Positions 1 to 12,835 of a DNA stretch of 64,000 nucleotides are shown here, piece after piece. The DNA is from Blasia pusilla (lineage: Eukaryota; Marchantiophyta; Marchantiopsida; Blasiales): positions 52,886,001 through 52,950,000 of the forward strand of contig CM114271.1 in the NCBI GenBank assembly GCA_050084515.1, written 5' to 3'. The notes beneath the pieces are model-generated. The model saw only the letters and a program-made list of their open reading frames with translations. It was not told the DNA's origin and made no database searches. A program made the position numbers and the translations under genes. Position 1 is the first letter of the stretch. Each line of letters begins with the position of its first letter.

Positions 1-125
1 CTTCACCGTCTACACAACTCTCTTTGCTAATCCATCCGCCTCAGGATGATCTCGCGAAATCGTGCGATGGTCGATCAACGCCTTATCATAAAAAGCCTGG
101 AACTCACCGCAAAACTCATGCCTTA
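1..125 (-). pseudogene. Ty3/gypsy integrase core fragment
   Basis: The minus-strand translation contains GEFQAFYDKALIDHRT followed by HPEADGLAKRVV, the end of a retroviral-type integrase core. In the family this second block normally reads as HPQADGxxERxx and its Glu is the third DDE residue. Here that position is Lys. A stop codon follows within a few residues. The fragment lies too close to the RNase H end, so the front of the integrase is deleted. The window edge truncates it further. Confidence 0.6.
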
Positions 126-197
126 ATAGGCTGACGCGTGCCATCCTGGCACTGACTCCTCATCACTCTCTCCATGCCATCGAGCTCCAGTCGCATC

Positions 198-869
198 TCA
201 CTGACTCGGGCATGGGTTACGACTCAACCCATCTGCATCTTGGTTGAGTGTCCCAAATCTATGTACCACATGAAAATCATACTCTTGCAACAACAGAGCC
301 CATCTCACGAGCTTCCCTGTAAGCTTGTCGGACTCCATGAACCACTTCAATGATTGATGATCAATGATGATGGTAAAGGGATTGACGAACGAGTAACACC
401 TGAAATGCACGACAACCCACACCGCAGCCAAGCACTCACCCTCATACAAGTTGTACTTCGTCTCTGCAGCGTTGCTCGAGCGGCTAGCGTAAGCCACCAT
501 GAACTCTCTACCCTCATCATCATGTTGGGTGAGCACCGCTCCAAGCCCCAACATGCTCCAATTTGTATGCAATTGGAAAGGACGCCTCTTGATCGGTCTC
601 CTCAAGATGGGCGCGGACGTCAACCTGTCCTTGAGCAACTGAAATGCTTGCTCCTGCTCATTCCCCCAGTGCCACTTGTGATCCACATTGGTCAACAATG
701 TATGCGGCTTTGCAATCGAACTGAATTCCTTGACGTACCGTAGATAGAAGTTTGCCAATCCCATGAATGCGCGAACACGGCTCACATCTGTAGGGCGTGG
801 AATGCGTGAGATAGCCTCTGTCTTCATCTGTTGAACACCAAGGCCCTCTGGGTATATCGTATGACCCAA
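198..869 (-). pseudogene. Ty3/gypsy RT connection and RNase H domain
   Basis: A 223-residue open frame. It begins with the RT thumb/connection block (GLGVQQMKTEAI, then RAFMGLANFYLRYVKEFS), typical of chromovirus-like and other plant Ty3 elements. The RNase H domain follows: [42 protein letters not shown], ending HRFGTLNQDADGLSRNP. The first RNase H Asp, usually in a TDAS-like motif, reads TNWS, so one catalytic carboxylate is replaced. The same frame recurs at 63553-64000 on the plus strand, where the motif reads TDWS. The domain is separated from the RT palm at 965 by a stop and frame change near 885. Confidence 0.85.
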
Positions 870-964
870 GTACTCAATCTGGTTTTAGAAGAACTTGCAG
901 TTGCATGGATATAGCTTCAGCCCATGTAATTGCAATCGTCAAAACACCTCCTATAGATGTCGCT

Positions 965-1655
965 CATGCTCCTCAATCGTGGCGCTAAAGACTACGATGT
1001 CATCAATATAATACCTAGCAAGATCCAAACCAGCCAAGATCCTATCCATGACCCTCTAAGACTCAGCCGGGGCGTTCTTAAACCCAAATGGTAAGAACCA
1101 CCATTGGTACAAACAATCCTTCCCGTGAGGATCGATGCCCCAAAATGTTGTCTTCTGCGTGTCCTCCAATCTGATAGGCAATTGATGGTGTCCTCCGTCT
1201 CGTAAATCCAATGAAGTGAAGACCTTTGCGTGACCAATCGCATCAAAGATCTCCTCAAGGTTAGACATGGCATACCTATCGGACTTCGTTTTCCGATTGA
1301 TAGGTCGATAATCCCCACACATCCGCCTATCCGTCCAGTTCCCATGCACATCCTCCTTGGCGGGCATGAAAATGGCAGATGCATACTTCCCATGTGACAT
1401 CTCCACTAGTCTTGCTCCGACCAAGTTCTGGCTCCTAATCTGAATCAGAGCCCTCTCCATATCACTGTACCTGTAGGGTCGTCGAAAGATCGGCATATCA
1501 CTCGACAACTGAATGCAGATCCCCGATCCCTTCCAGGTACCCAAATCCTCCATGCTAAATGCAAAGCAGCTCCTATAACTCCTGAGGAACTGACGTATCC
1601 GACGTCGCTCTCTTATTGTCAACTTAGGGCCCATATCTTGCTCCCAAGTCTCCAT
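965..1655 (-). pseudogene. Ty3/gypsy reverse transcriptase palm/fingers
   Basis: The frame starts at an METWEQ block and proceeds through PIFRRPYRYSDMERALI, MCGDYRPINRKT and FTSLDLRDGGHHQLPI, which holds the motif A Asp. LYQWWFLPFGFKNAP follows, then an ARYYIDDIVVFSAT block at about 1018-977 carrying the YIDD catalytic motif. The three catalytic Asp residues are present, but the frame shifts near 1056 between FKNAP and YIDD. Upstream, the same open frame runs directly into leader sequence, because gag, protease and methyltransferase are absent. It is nearest to the RT at 62776-63540. Confidence 0.85.
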
Positions 1656-1837
1656 TCTGACTACGACGGACTCTCCGGCGCGGGTATCAGTAGTTGCTAT
1701 GGTATCGGTCATCGTGGAAGACCCTCCACTTCGTAATGGCGGCAATGGCAACCAAAGGGTAGACAACGGCCGAATGCGGCTCTGAGCAACGCTGGGAAAC
1801 AACAAGGGCCGACGGTGGCCGGTGGATGGTGGATCGT

Positions 1838-1905
1838 TGATGGTGATGACAGACCGTTGACGGTGATGGTTGACCATTGACGGTGACAGTTGACCGTTGA
1901 CGGGG
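1838..1905 (-). repeat. 20-bp leader minisatellite of gypsy family A (left copy)
   Basis: About three degenerate copies of a CCGTCACCGTCAACGGTCAA unit on the minus strand, just inside the LTR. The same array, cleaner, lies at 53481-53540 in the right-hand element. It is therefore an inherited part of the retrotransposon leader rather than a local expansion. Confidence 0.6.
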
Positions 1906-1907
1906 AT

Positions 1908-2511
1908 TGTCATAAAGCCCAATGTCTCTTTCTCCTACTAAAAATTTGGCAACGCTTTCGTGCTGATTTCTCCCAACGAAAATGTAAAACCTATAAAAAT
2001 ACAAATCAACAAGCTACATGGTGCTCCCAAGAGCACCGGCATGGGGCAACCCACCCCCATAATCAATCTCTATCAGAAATTGGGAACCGCTTCCGCATGC
2101 GACTCTTCCACACGAAAAATTGGTAAATGCAAAGAACAATCAAAGCAACCCTTGCTCCAGTGAGCACTCCCATGAGCCGCTGAACGGGGAACAAGGTCCC
2201 CAACCTGCAAAAATAGCGAGTGACCAACGAGCTCCCCCATGAAGCTCTCTCACTATCTCATTCTCTCTTTGTAAAGTAAGATCCAATCTCTCTACACCAT
2301 CCCACACCATAGCTCTCAAAGGTCTGCACTCTCTCCCATGTCAAACCAAATCGACTCTCCTAATGAGAGGCTCGGGTTTAGGGTCCGGGAAACCTGCTCT
2401 CTCATATTTCCTGGAGCCTCAATATGTCATCCTTGACCTACTGAGCTTGTCCTCCACTACTCACGAAGGTGCTCTACTAGATCTCATTGCTCTATCCTAA
2501 AAGACGTGATA
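1908..2511 (-). repeat. LTR of gypsy family A (LTR1), 5' copy
   Basis: On the minus strand it begins TATCACGTCTTTTAGGATAG and ends TTTATGACA. It aligns along its length with the plus-strand copy at 52416-53255 and, in its first two thirds, with 50638-51279. It is shorter (604 bp against 840 bp) because a block in the middle is missing. The terminal TGTC/GACA inverted repeat of the family is preserved except for a G to A change at the second base. Confidence 0.75.
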
Positions 2512-4049
2512 TATTGGTCCAAAAATGATGTTATGTGCTTGGTGGTGGACTCTTTGGATCACTCATACGTGCAAATCATATACCCCAATTGGTGGGAAGA
2601 GCCTTATATTGAACTATAGGATCTTGCATTATAATTGTAGATGGATATATTTTGTGGAGCATTACATGCTTTCATTGGAGGGCTTGATTAGAAACCATGA
2701 CCAAATGAAGGATAGTATGGCAAAGGGCCACATATATGGGAGGACATGGGATTGTACGTTGTATGTTCTTACATAACGATCCATGGATGTTAATAGGCTT
2801 TCTTGAGTAGGGTTTAACACTAGTTATGCTATTTTTCTTGTATATAAGTGTAAAGTATTTTATAAGGACTTCAAAGTTAGGAATTTTGGGGTTCGATATT
2901 ATGAAGAAGTGATCGCCTCAACACTACCATTTATGATTTTTGTCGTGAGAGAATGGAGAGTTAATATAATAATTTTGTTTTGAGAAAGGATAACTTCTTA
3001 TAGAGTTCATCTTGCATCAACGATGTCTATCGCAGCTAGAAGGTCCATCCTTACTCAAAGAAAGGCTCTCGACACGACACCGTGTTGATGATTATGAGGA
3101 GAGTGAGGATAAAGGCATTTTACAAGGGTATTAGGATATAAGTAAGACATACTTTGATTTTGTAGGTATCAAGTGATATATAATATACTAATTTCAAAGG
3201 ACATCAAATTTGTGGATGTCAAAAGGGCATAGAGTCCGCGGGTATCAAGGACACAAGATCCACAAATGTCAAAAGGAGACCACATTGCATAAGTCAAGTG
3301 AGAATAGATTTGTAGATATCAAAGAACATCAGATCCGTAGTTGTCAAGTGATACCACATGAGCATGTATTAATGAACTACAAATCTATAAATTCTTGAAG
3401 TGCCTATTGACATTAACACGTATGTAGCATATTAAGACTAAGGAATAGGTGGGGTTAGAATAACAGCGAACAAAGATGATACTGCAAACAAATTTCACAC
3501 AATTGTAGGATTAAAAAAATATCTGAAATGATCATTAGTTATATAGATCCAACTGGTACTTTTGGATGAAAGGAAGGATGATATTGAGTTATTAGACATG
3601 TTGTGAGACCAAAAAGATCTTGAAAGCAAGGCTAAGGATCTCAAACTTAATAAAGGGCGCTACCACCGAAAGGAGCGTGAAGAAAAAATGATAGTATATA
3701 TAGGAGAAATTAACAATAGAATAGGGTTGAGAAAAGTAGAATCAAATATAATTTATTGTAACCGAGCAAGATAATTGAAGTAAAGGATAGAAATACCTTC
3801 AAAGTAGGGGCTCTCTGTTGAAATCTGTAATGCCTATATGAATGCATCTCTGAGTTCATGTGTTGGATTGAAATACGTGTCAAATGGTGTTATAAAATAA
3901 GCATGAAAAGGATACATTTGTTTATATGCACCACTACAAAACGCATTTTTTTCTTTATGAAGAAATTATCCTTGACAAAGTGGTTTGGTTAGTATGAACA
4001 AGAGAGGGATGCCCCACGACAATAACACAAGCATGATTTCTCCTATTCA
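2512..4049. other. AT-rich intergenic DNA, no gene recognised
   Basis: Between the two gypsy LTRs I see no coding signal. Short open frames lack family motifs. The only structure is the degenerate 25-bp tandem array listed separately at 3144-3370. Confidence 0.5.
3144..3370. repeat. Degenerate 25-bp tandem repeat
   Basis: About eight units of 24-27 bp, each starting AAG or AAA and ending with a TC after a GTR-rich stretch (examples of unit ends: GTGGATGTC, GCGGGTATC, GTAGATATC, GTAGTTGTC). Units are clear from about 3171 to 3345, with weaker flanking ones. A 62-aa open frame over it is just the repeat read in one frame. Confidence 0.55.
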
Positions 4050-4053
4050 GAAC

Positions 4054-4646
4054 TGTCGTGCGCATACATATCGCTACACAACATATATCGCTGGTCACGT
4101 CTACACCACACAACACCGATCTTTCCCACACATGGGTCGATCCACACATGTACAAAAATCAACTCATACATATACATGGAGATCACACAAAAAAACTAAA
4201 GAGTAGTAAAAACGGCACACCCAGCCTAAAACTCCACTCCTCAATCTACATCGGCATATCGAGCCTCGTCCACCCTCTGCTATTAAGGAATCCGGACGCT
4301 AGCACCCTACTCTTAACTCACACACATACAAGGGAGGTGCTCCAACGGCCCAACATGAGAAAGATGGCTTAGGAAAGCCATCTTCCTCTCTTATATAGCC
4401 CCTAAAAATAGCCCTCCCCTTGGTAACCTGCGTGTACAAGTTACCAAGGGCAGGTGACCTGGTAAACAAGTCACCCGGCTGTAAAAGATCTCAACATGAA
4501 AGTTGTCAGAAACGACGTTCCTGACACAATGGACCTATTCTCAACCTCATCTGACACCGTGGAACACAGTTACACTCAAGATAGTCGGCTGGCTCCGACG
4601 CCCTATCCACGATAGATCTCGGCCTATCGGCTATTCAGATGTGACA
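4054..4646 (-). mobile_element. Solo LTR of gypsy family B (LTR2)
   Basis: On the minus strand it starts TGTCACATCTGAATAGCCGA and ends GTATGCGCACGACA, giving a TGTC/GACA inverted terminal repeat. It is flanked by a perfect 4-bp duplication, GAAC (4050-4053 and 4647-4650). A TATATAA promoter box lies at 4391-4397 (minus), followed by a transcribed-looking region shared with 56681-57130. No internal retroviral sequence adjoins either end, so this is a solo LTR left by recombination between the two LTRs of a complete element. Confidence 0.85.
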
Positions 4647-4650
4647 GAAC

Positions 4651-7600
4651 CTACATGAATGATATTATTCAACAACATTATGTTAGAGAATACAAGGTAG
4701 ATTAGCCTACATCGGGCCTTGATATTGTATAGATAGTTATCGGTTCTCTTTCCGACACACAATAACAAGGAGGTTCTTGATAATTTTGGATCAAGGGTCT
4801 AAAAGAGCAAAAAAGACATATACTTTTGACAAGGTAGTATGTTGCACTTTTGAGGAAGATTCATGGGCATCTAAACACGACAGAAAAAATGTTAGAGAGG
4901 ACCTCCCATATTTTGGAGTGTTGGAATTCCACACTTTCTACATGTTTTCCTTGTGGTACCGATGGCATTAAAAATTGCTTTAGGGCCTTGTGCCCTCTAT
5001 CGTCATGGATGATTGCGGTGTGTTTATGATAGACATGAAATTCTATCAACAAGATGAAAGGGAGTTATGAACCCTTCGTCTTTCCTTGAAAAGTTGAGCA
5101 ATGTTTCTGCATTCTTCATCCATCGTTCATGGGTGGAAGTATGTTTGACACATACCCCTAAGAGGAGATGTGCTTTGCAAAAAGATATTACATGTTGAGT
5201 GAATATTAGAATTCTTCTTATAATCTAATATATATTTTGTGTAAAATTAACGAAGTCCCTATCCTTCCTTATATTGTAACTTTCTCATTTCTTTAATTAC
5301 TTAGCAATTTGCATAATTGGCTTAATTGATAGGATTTTTTGAATACTAACTTTATTATCAAACTCTCCTAAGCACGTTGCATGTAGCTCAACACAACACT
5401 CCTTGAGTTTCTAAGCTTATTCCATACCAGGTACATATTCCCTCTTTGATTTTTTTTGTATCTTCCAATTTTGAAGTCTTCATACTATATGCTTGCTATC
5501 GATTACAACACAATATTTGTAGCTTGAGATATGTTATTTGTTACTTAAGGAGGTACTATAGCCATCATTTAGAATTTATTTTTTTCACACACAAGTGAGT
5601 ACACACCTCTCACAAAAGAAACCAAAAACCCTCTCAAAATTCCTTTTATAAGGAATGGAAGATAACTTCCCATTACAACTCTAGACTATTTGATTGCAAG
5701 ACTATGATGGCTTGAATGCAAGACCCCATGATCGCAAAGTGTGAGTCTCAATAGTTGATAAATTTGGTAAATTTGTGAATGAGACTCATAATCACATTCT
5801 TAAGTCAATTGCAAGCTTTGTCGTATGCATACTTCTCTTGAACGTCAATCTCAAGTATTTCGTAAGGATACATTCAATAGGTCATGCTCTCCTCATTGAT
5901 CTCCACCAAAACACACTCACGTTAGCCCTTCTTTAGTTCAATCAGTCTCATATCTATCAAGTCCTGGATTTGGGTTATCCTTCAAGCTTAATAGACCTAA
6001 GCACGCCAGATACCATCGTAACACATGACTTCCCAACATAAGCAAGTCTTTCAAGACTTAGGACAAACTTCCTTCACAGTCCAAAAACCTAAAATAGCAT
6101 TGGCGCTCCTTGAGGTCCCAATTGCCCAATGGATCTCAAATGAGTCTCTAGCGTGCGCCAATATTCGAGCTATGGGTCAAGGTCCAAGGTTTTTATCCAT
6201 AATTAATCCTCTCATGCTTAACTTTGTGTCAACACCCCGAAGCCAAACTTTGATCTATCTTATGCGCTTGGTTCATCCCACGGTTCCCCATGTAGGCTTT
6301 GGATCCTAAACTTCCTTTGAGACCCTTCCCCTTATACATAGTTCTAAAGATCTCCACCCCCTTCCTACCTTTTCAGGAAAATCTTCTTGGGCTTCTCATT
6401 ATGATTGTCAATCCAACTATCACTCTTAGCTTTCCAACGCCACCTTACTTATCTCAAATGCATCTTGAGTCTAGCCATTATGACCTGAAATGCGGAGAGC
6501 TCCCAAACGCTTGGTCATGTTCCAAGTCTCCTTGAGACCCAAATCTCATGGGACTTGAGCTTCTTTCTAGTCCTAATTGGCATTTGGTTTTGTTCTATTT
6601 GATTACAACTTACATCATGAGACGCCCAACAAGGTTCGTGTCTCACTTATAACTCATGTCTCATTCTAGAGACTCCGATACGCTTCCATCATAATGTGAG
6701 CCCACTAGAGTTCTAATTTTCCATATCGTGGCACGTTTGGTTATAAGGGTCGCGTCAAGCTCAATGAAAGTTTTTGCAATCTGAACTACAAAAATTGTGT
6801 CTAATCTTGGAAAACAACTTAGACTTAGAGGGTGATGTCAAGCCGCAATACGGTTGCATGAATTAGACTTGCAAATTGATAGTCACAATGAAGTTCTAAG
6901 ATAGATGCTCTTGGAAAACATGGGCTCGCAATTGAATCGTTTTGATCAACAACTTTATCCATAGTAGTGGAAGGAAAGAAGAAGTGCACGATTGAGAGAA
7001 GAATTGGAAATATTTCTATACAAGGAATAACCCAATGGAGTAATATTTATATATCTTCCAAAATTAGAAGTAATGGTAGATAATGGTAAGGTAGTTCCTC
7101 CTTGGCAAGAATAAGGGGCATGGATGGTCTAGAAATATGTTTAAAAGAAACAAGGGTTAGGAAGGAGACTTTCCATATATTGACCTTCAAGGACTAGGAA
7201 GACTAGTGGAGCAAAGTGAGCTAATTCTTCTCGTGGAAAATCAATCAAGTATTGAGGACCAACAACAGGAAGAGTGTGGGGAAATCAAGTGGATTGTAAT
7301 TCCAATCTCTGATGTCCAATAACCAATTCACATATGGTTCACTTGTTAGGGGAGTGGGAGAAGATGAGAGGTCGGATAGAGTAGATTGGGGTTCGTACCT
7401 TCTTGATTAAAGAGTGCCATACTTCATGCTCATCATTTTTGGCAAGGTTGAAGATAAATATCTAAGGGGTTAGAAGAATTTAAGTTCCAGATATGTTAGT
7501 GAACTACCAAAGGTTGGGATGATGTGTATGATTTGAGCCTAAGGGCACGATTCCATGGAACAACTCACATCAACGACCCTCGTAGTTAGGTCAGATCAAG

Positions 7601-9687
7601 CACATCCTATGTTTAAAATATTTTTGAAACAGTCAAAATCAAGGAGTTTATGATCGGCGTCCTTGGTTTTTAACGGGATATTTTTATTTCTTGCGACCAA
7701 TATTTAGGGCGCAAGAAAGCCGCGGCATCCTTGCGCCCAATGAGACCTTCCAAGCCCAGTTGATATTTAAAAATATACTGGTTCTTTAGGTTTTTTCTGT
7801 CAATGGTGTAGATATCATTCCATTAACGATTTTTTGTGTGCATTTGCGAGGCTATCTTCCTATCATTCCTTCCTTATTTCCTTCGATCTTTTTGTGTATG
7901 CGTTCTAGTCTATTCCATCATTACTAATGTTTTTTTTTCAGATTTATGTGTACGTGCTTATTATTGTTTCTTGTGTCTAATTTCTGTGTTTGTGTTCCAC
8001 TCCTTGTTGTCGATACGGTATAGAATTTCCTCGACATGAATTCTTGATGGGTGTTTAACTTTGACTCAACACCTCTACGAATCCACTTAGTAAAAGCCTT
8101 GATAACGACTTATTAATTGGTTAAATCTTGAGCATTTACATTTTTTGTGAATGTTCAAAACTTATTTGGAAAATAGTTTCGAACATTCATGGCTAATAAT
8201 GTGAGCATAGAACCCCGCCAAAATCCGAATTGATCAAAGTTTATCTGATGCATGTTAATTGAGAATCTCGTTTTGCTCTATCAGTGCTTTAGATCTTCCA
8301 CAATCCCTCAAAATCATGCCAATATTGCATTTCCACCGTTCCCATCCCAGCCAAGCTGCATCATCTACCAATGCACCCACCTCCACTATCCAAGTCAGAT
8401 GAACGGATCCTTGTCGTATAAGATAGTATGTGAATATCAAATCCCTCCTCTCCTCCCTTATGTTGATCCATTCTCTCTCTCACTCTCTCCCATATGTGGA
8501 GGATAAAGGGATGGGTAGAAAAGAGTGAGTTGAAAGATTACTTGTTGACAACATATCGAGGACAAGGGAAGATTTGACAAAAGGAATTTTGAAGGAAGGA
8601 GAGACTCCATTGCATGTGTATACACGTGAGGAGGAATTGTACCCAAAAGAGGAAGTATAGGAAGAAGAAGTCATCATAGTGGAGGATGAAGATGTGCGAG
8701 AAGATCAACCAAGAACGTTGGCAAGGACAATTCTGGTGGAAATGGAAATAGGAATAGATGTGGAGGAAGATCCTTCATTGTCAAGAATGAATGCATCCTT
8801 TTATAGGTTAGAAGATGTTTGAGGAGCAATGATAGTACGTTTGAGAGCAAGACAAAAGAAAGAATACAACTTGCTGGTACATTATCACAAAAGAATGGAA
8901 GACACATTGCCATAGTTGAATGAAGACGTAAGGGGAATGCAATAGGGTAGGAGCGACATGACATTTTAGTTCTTTCATATAATAGGAAGGACTAGTTTGG
9001 TGAACTAGAGAAGAAGGTAGCAGAGCAAGACATAATGAAGTTGATAGAGGAGAATAGATGGTAGAACAAGCAGTTTAACAATTTGACCTTGGGTTGGTTA
9101 GCAACAAAGATTATATAATTTTTTTGCTTGGAAGGAAGATTAGGAGTATGAGGAGCGGTGACAATTAAGTGAAGAGGTAATTGTTGGAGTAGCTAAGATA
9201 GTGAAATATTATGAAACATGGTCTTTTCCTTATTATAGGATCCTTGTATTTGATCCCTCGTGTGGGTTTGCCTTCGGTTGAATGAAGTAAAAACATTGTG
9301 AGTTCTCCAATGAAAATATGTATTGCATGCGTGTGGTTGAAGTGTGAGGATCTTCATGAATTGTTATCAATGAAGTTGAATGTTACTTAATAGTGAAGAA
9401 GGGCTACACTGATTAAGAATATCTCATATTGGTAGGATTGACCAATTCTATTTGTTGGAATAAATCTATAGTGTTGTAAGAAGGTATCATTGTGATTGTA
9501 AGTAGAAAGAATTTTAGGGACAAGTGGTTGTTTATATTTGGTCTTGTTGTTAGAATCTTTTTATGAAATAAGAAGTGTTTACAAATTTTAGGAGATAGAA
9601 ATTGATCTATAAAGGCTTCGAGTTGACCGCCACCATTTTGTTATAGAGGTATAATTTTGGATTTTGGCAAGTGTCTAATCTAGAGAG
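4651..9687. other. Long AT-rich intergenic stretch
   Basis: Five kilobases with scattered short frames, none with recognisable domain motifs and most overlapping on both strands. Parts (about 8650-9150) are purine-rich on the plus strand and could be an eroded coding region of a retroelement, but I cannot name it. One GC-rich stem at 7707-7738 is listed separately. Confidence 0.4.
7707..7738. repeat. GC-rich inverted repeat (9-bp stem)
   Basis: A perfect stem, GGGCGCAAG at 7707-7715 against CTTGCGCCC at 7730-7738, with a 14-nt GC-rich loop. It sits in otherwise AT-rich DNA. It could be a remnant of a palindromic transposon end. Function unknown. Confidence 0.45.
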
Positions 9688-9689
9688 AC

Positions 9690-10503
9690 TATATTCATTA
9701 AGTAGTGCCTGTCGTAGCCTTGTAACCATAGACCCGCGCCCTGGTTGGAAGGTGCTTGAGACTGGGATGGGTGTAGAGAGAGAAGCAAGTGAAGAAGGTA
9801 CCATATGAGAGGAGGGAGACACTCTCATATAGTGTGAGTGCTGACCAAACAACGTGTTTGTGCGGAGCTTCCAAGTGTCAATCAAGAAACTCTTCACCAC
9901 ACCATCTACTTTACCTGATTGGGATCCCTAATAGACATTACTTACCAGTGCAGCAGCTTTGGGCAATGAATCAAGGCTACTGAATGTGTTGAACAATTCA
10001 AGTGCTACCACCTTAGCAATATCAACATATGCTTTTGCTCTATGAGTTGTGAATTTTGCGCAGGGGACCAAGTAATAACTAGAGGTTTCATCCCCATTGT
10101 CACACACGGCGCAAGAGTTTAGTTCTGTTCCCATCCTGCTTTTCTTATGGTTCAAGGGGATTGCTCCCGTTCTGAACTTGAACTTGAGCCGAGTTCCCAA
10201 GCAAGGGGTTCCTCGTAAATAGTTCTTCAGTTCTGCCTTCTCGGAATCTACCGTCAAGAGAGAGAGGTCAGACATTTTCATGGCTTCCTCCATACTGTTC
10301 TGCTGTGAGCGTTTGTCCACTGCTTCGGTTATGGTATCCACAAATGCTTTCTCATCTTGCTCCCAAAGTTCAGGTCCTACTAGGACCTTGGAAGCTTGCA
10401 CAATCTCTTGAGCCTTTTTCGTACAAGATTTGGCTTGCTTTACAGGTCTTCTTTGGGTCCAGGTTTTCCCCATCACCTCTTTAGGATAGCGATGGGAGTC
10501 CAT
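9690..10503 (-). pseudogene. LINE C-terminal domain with CxxC zinc-type motif
   Basis: The frame contains FKFRTGAIPLNHKKSRMG, then CAVCDNGDETSSYYLVPCAKF, the C-terminal Cys/His cluster common after LINE reverse transcriptases. In the second copy (45290-45685) the corresponding residues are SIHYLVSCAKF. The His ligand is therefore Tyr here. The frame stops at a TAG where copy 2 has Trp (VYWGSQSG), then continues open for about 60 residues. Neither copy can make the complete protein. Confidence 0.65.
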
Positions 10504-10787
10504 TGTCTCCAGCTACCTCCGCCATTTCAACTTGGCAATGTCACGTCTATCCCCCAAGGGTTCCACACCTAGTTCTGATCTCACACCAACTCGAGCTGTT
10601 CGTGATGAGGTTGACATCATACCCCGAAATGCCTTTTGCTGCACAACTTCAAGCCTATCCCTTTGTTTGGTGTTGGCATCTTGCACTGCTATCCCGTATT
10701 CCAGCGAGGGACAACTGGTATGCAAAATGACAGAGCACTTTACTTATGATGTGATATCCCGACAGTGTCGGAATGTGGACAGACCGT

Positions 10788-11690
10788 TCACCTTCTTGTG
10801 GTCTTTCTCAGTAGTCTTCTTAATGTGTGCATCCCACATGCAATCCTCCGAGAACTGTATGCCCAGATAGGTGTATGTAGCCACACGGAGGATCTCTTGT
10901 TTGCCCCAGTACCACTGTGGTTTTGGTCCTCCCCCTTGCCATTGAAAATCATCACACCACACTTCAGTACATTTGCCTCCATGCCCCATATGTCACACCA
11001 GATTTTGGTCAGAGAGATCATCTCTTGGAGTTTCTCTCCTGTTTCCTCGAGGCCACCAAAGGCATCAACAAACATGAGGGCAACAACAGAGCTGTTGCCC
11101 ACCCGTATGCCTAGTCCACTATCCTCCATTTCTTCCAATAGGGAATTCACAAAAATGTTGAAGAGAGTGGGGGAGAGCGGGCATCCTTGAGCCAGTCCTT
11201 CCTTGATGTTGAAAGTCCCACTCTTTTGGCCATTCACCAGAACTCTACTCCTTGTGTTCAGGTACATCTTCTCCACCACCCTCCACATTTTCCCTCTCAG
11301 CCCCGCCTTCCACAAGCTATAAGATAGCCCATCAGGGCATACAGTGTCGTATGCCTTCTTGAGGTCCAAGAAGAAGCAATAGGTGGGTTTCCCCTCTTTT
11401 TTCCTACCCTGGATAATTTGAATGAAGGTGAAGATGTGATCCATGCATCCTCGGGCTTGCCGAAAGCTAGCCTAGCCTTCTTTGATGACAAAATTCTCCT
11501 CTAGGTACACGGAGATCCTATTGTTGAGTAAACGGCAAAAGAGCTTCCCGACTACACTCAGCAATGTAATACCCATGTAGTTTCCAGGGTCTTCTCGCTC
11601 GCCCTTCTTGAAGAGGTTTACGATGACTCCCACCCGCCATCTTTGTGGGATGAGTTCTGCCCGCCAGATCAGGTTGAAGAGACTCACTAG
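10788..11690 (-). pseudogene. LINE reverse transcriptase with mutated active site
   Basis: Family blocks in order: RWRVGVIVNLFKKGEREDPG with NYMGITLLSVVGKLF, then, after a TAG stop at about 11475, SFRQARGCMDHIF, FLDLKKAYDTV (motif A Asp present), GLAQGCPLSPTLFNIFVNSL, and the catalytic box. That box reads MFVDAFGG where the family has FADDF, so the second Asp of the YxDD-type motif is Ala. Copy 2 keeps FADDF at about 47373-47387. The stop and the active-site change make this copy inactive. Confidence 0.8.
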
Positions 11691-11700
11691 AGAATGAGCC

Positions 11701-12620
<920 letters not shown>

Positions 12621-12835
12621 CTAGTAAGCTGCCCGTGCGATGCATGGGGAATAAATTTGTTTTGAAGAGCTAGTGTATAGCCCGTGAAGGGAAGAGATTA
12701 ATAATGGTGCACATAAATTCAAATTTCTTTCTTGCTGCCCGTAGTATGTGAAACCTTTTCTTACTTCCCAGTTGCCATGTGTGAAGCAGAGAGGTTTTTG
12801 GAAATGAAAAAGGCACTCTCCCATACTAATATAGA
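12621..12835 (-). mobile_element. Helitron-like non-autonomous unit 1
   Basis: Read on the minus strand it starts TCTATATTAGTATGGGAGAG and ends with a hairpin-prone CCCATGCATCGCACGGG followed about 10 bp later by CTAG and then T. This is the layout of plant Helitron termini (5' TC, 3' hairpin, CTRR, insertion before T) with no inverted repeats. It has no coding capacity. About 215 bp. Related units follow directly at 12836 and recur at 13255, 31470, 49430 and near 52400. Confidence 0.5.

Larger units (their letters stand above)
1..2511 (-). mobile_element. Ty3/gypsy retrotransposon, internally deleted (family A)
   Basis: Read on the minus strand, the order is LTR (2511-1908), a short leader, reverse transcriptase (about 1655-965), RT connection plus RNase H (869-198), then an integrase scrap running off the window (about 125-1). 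The LTR and leader match the element starting at 52416, and the RT matches the one at 62776, so these are one clade. Gag, protease and the methyltransferase region present in the right-hand copy are missing: the leader joins the RT N-terminus directly. Most of the integrase between RNase H and its last catalytic block is also gone. It cannot be autonomous. Confidence 0.85.

Noticed and set aside
1-2511. Left and right gypsy elements as the two ends of one large inverted repeat
   Set aside because: They differ in internal structure (gag and methyltransferase absent on the left) and in LTR length. They are independent insertions in opposite orientation.
4000-4400. Small plus-strand genes with His/Thr-rich products
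   Set aside because: These frames are antisense to a solo LTR with clear ends and target duplication.
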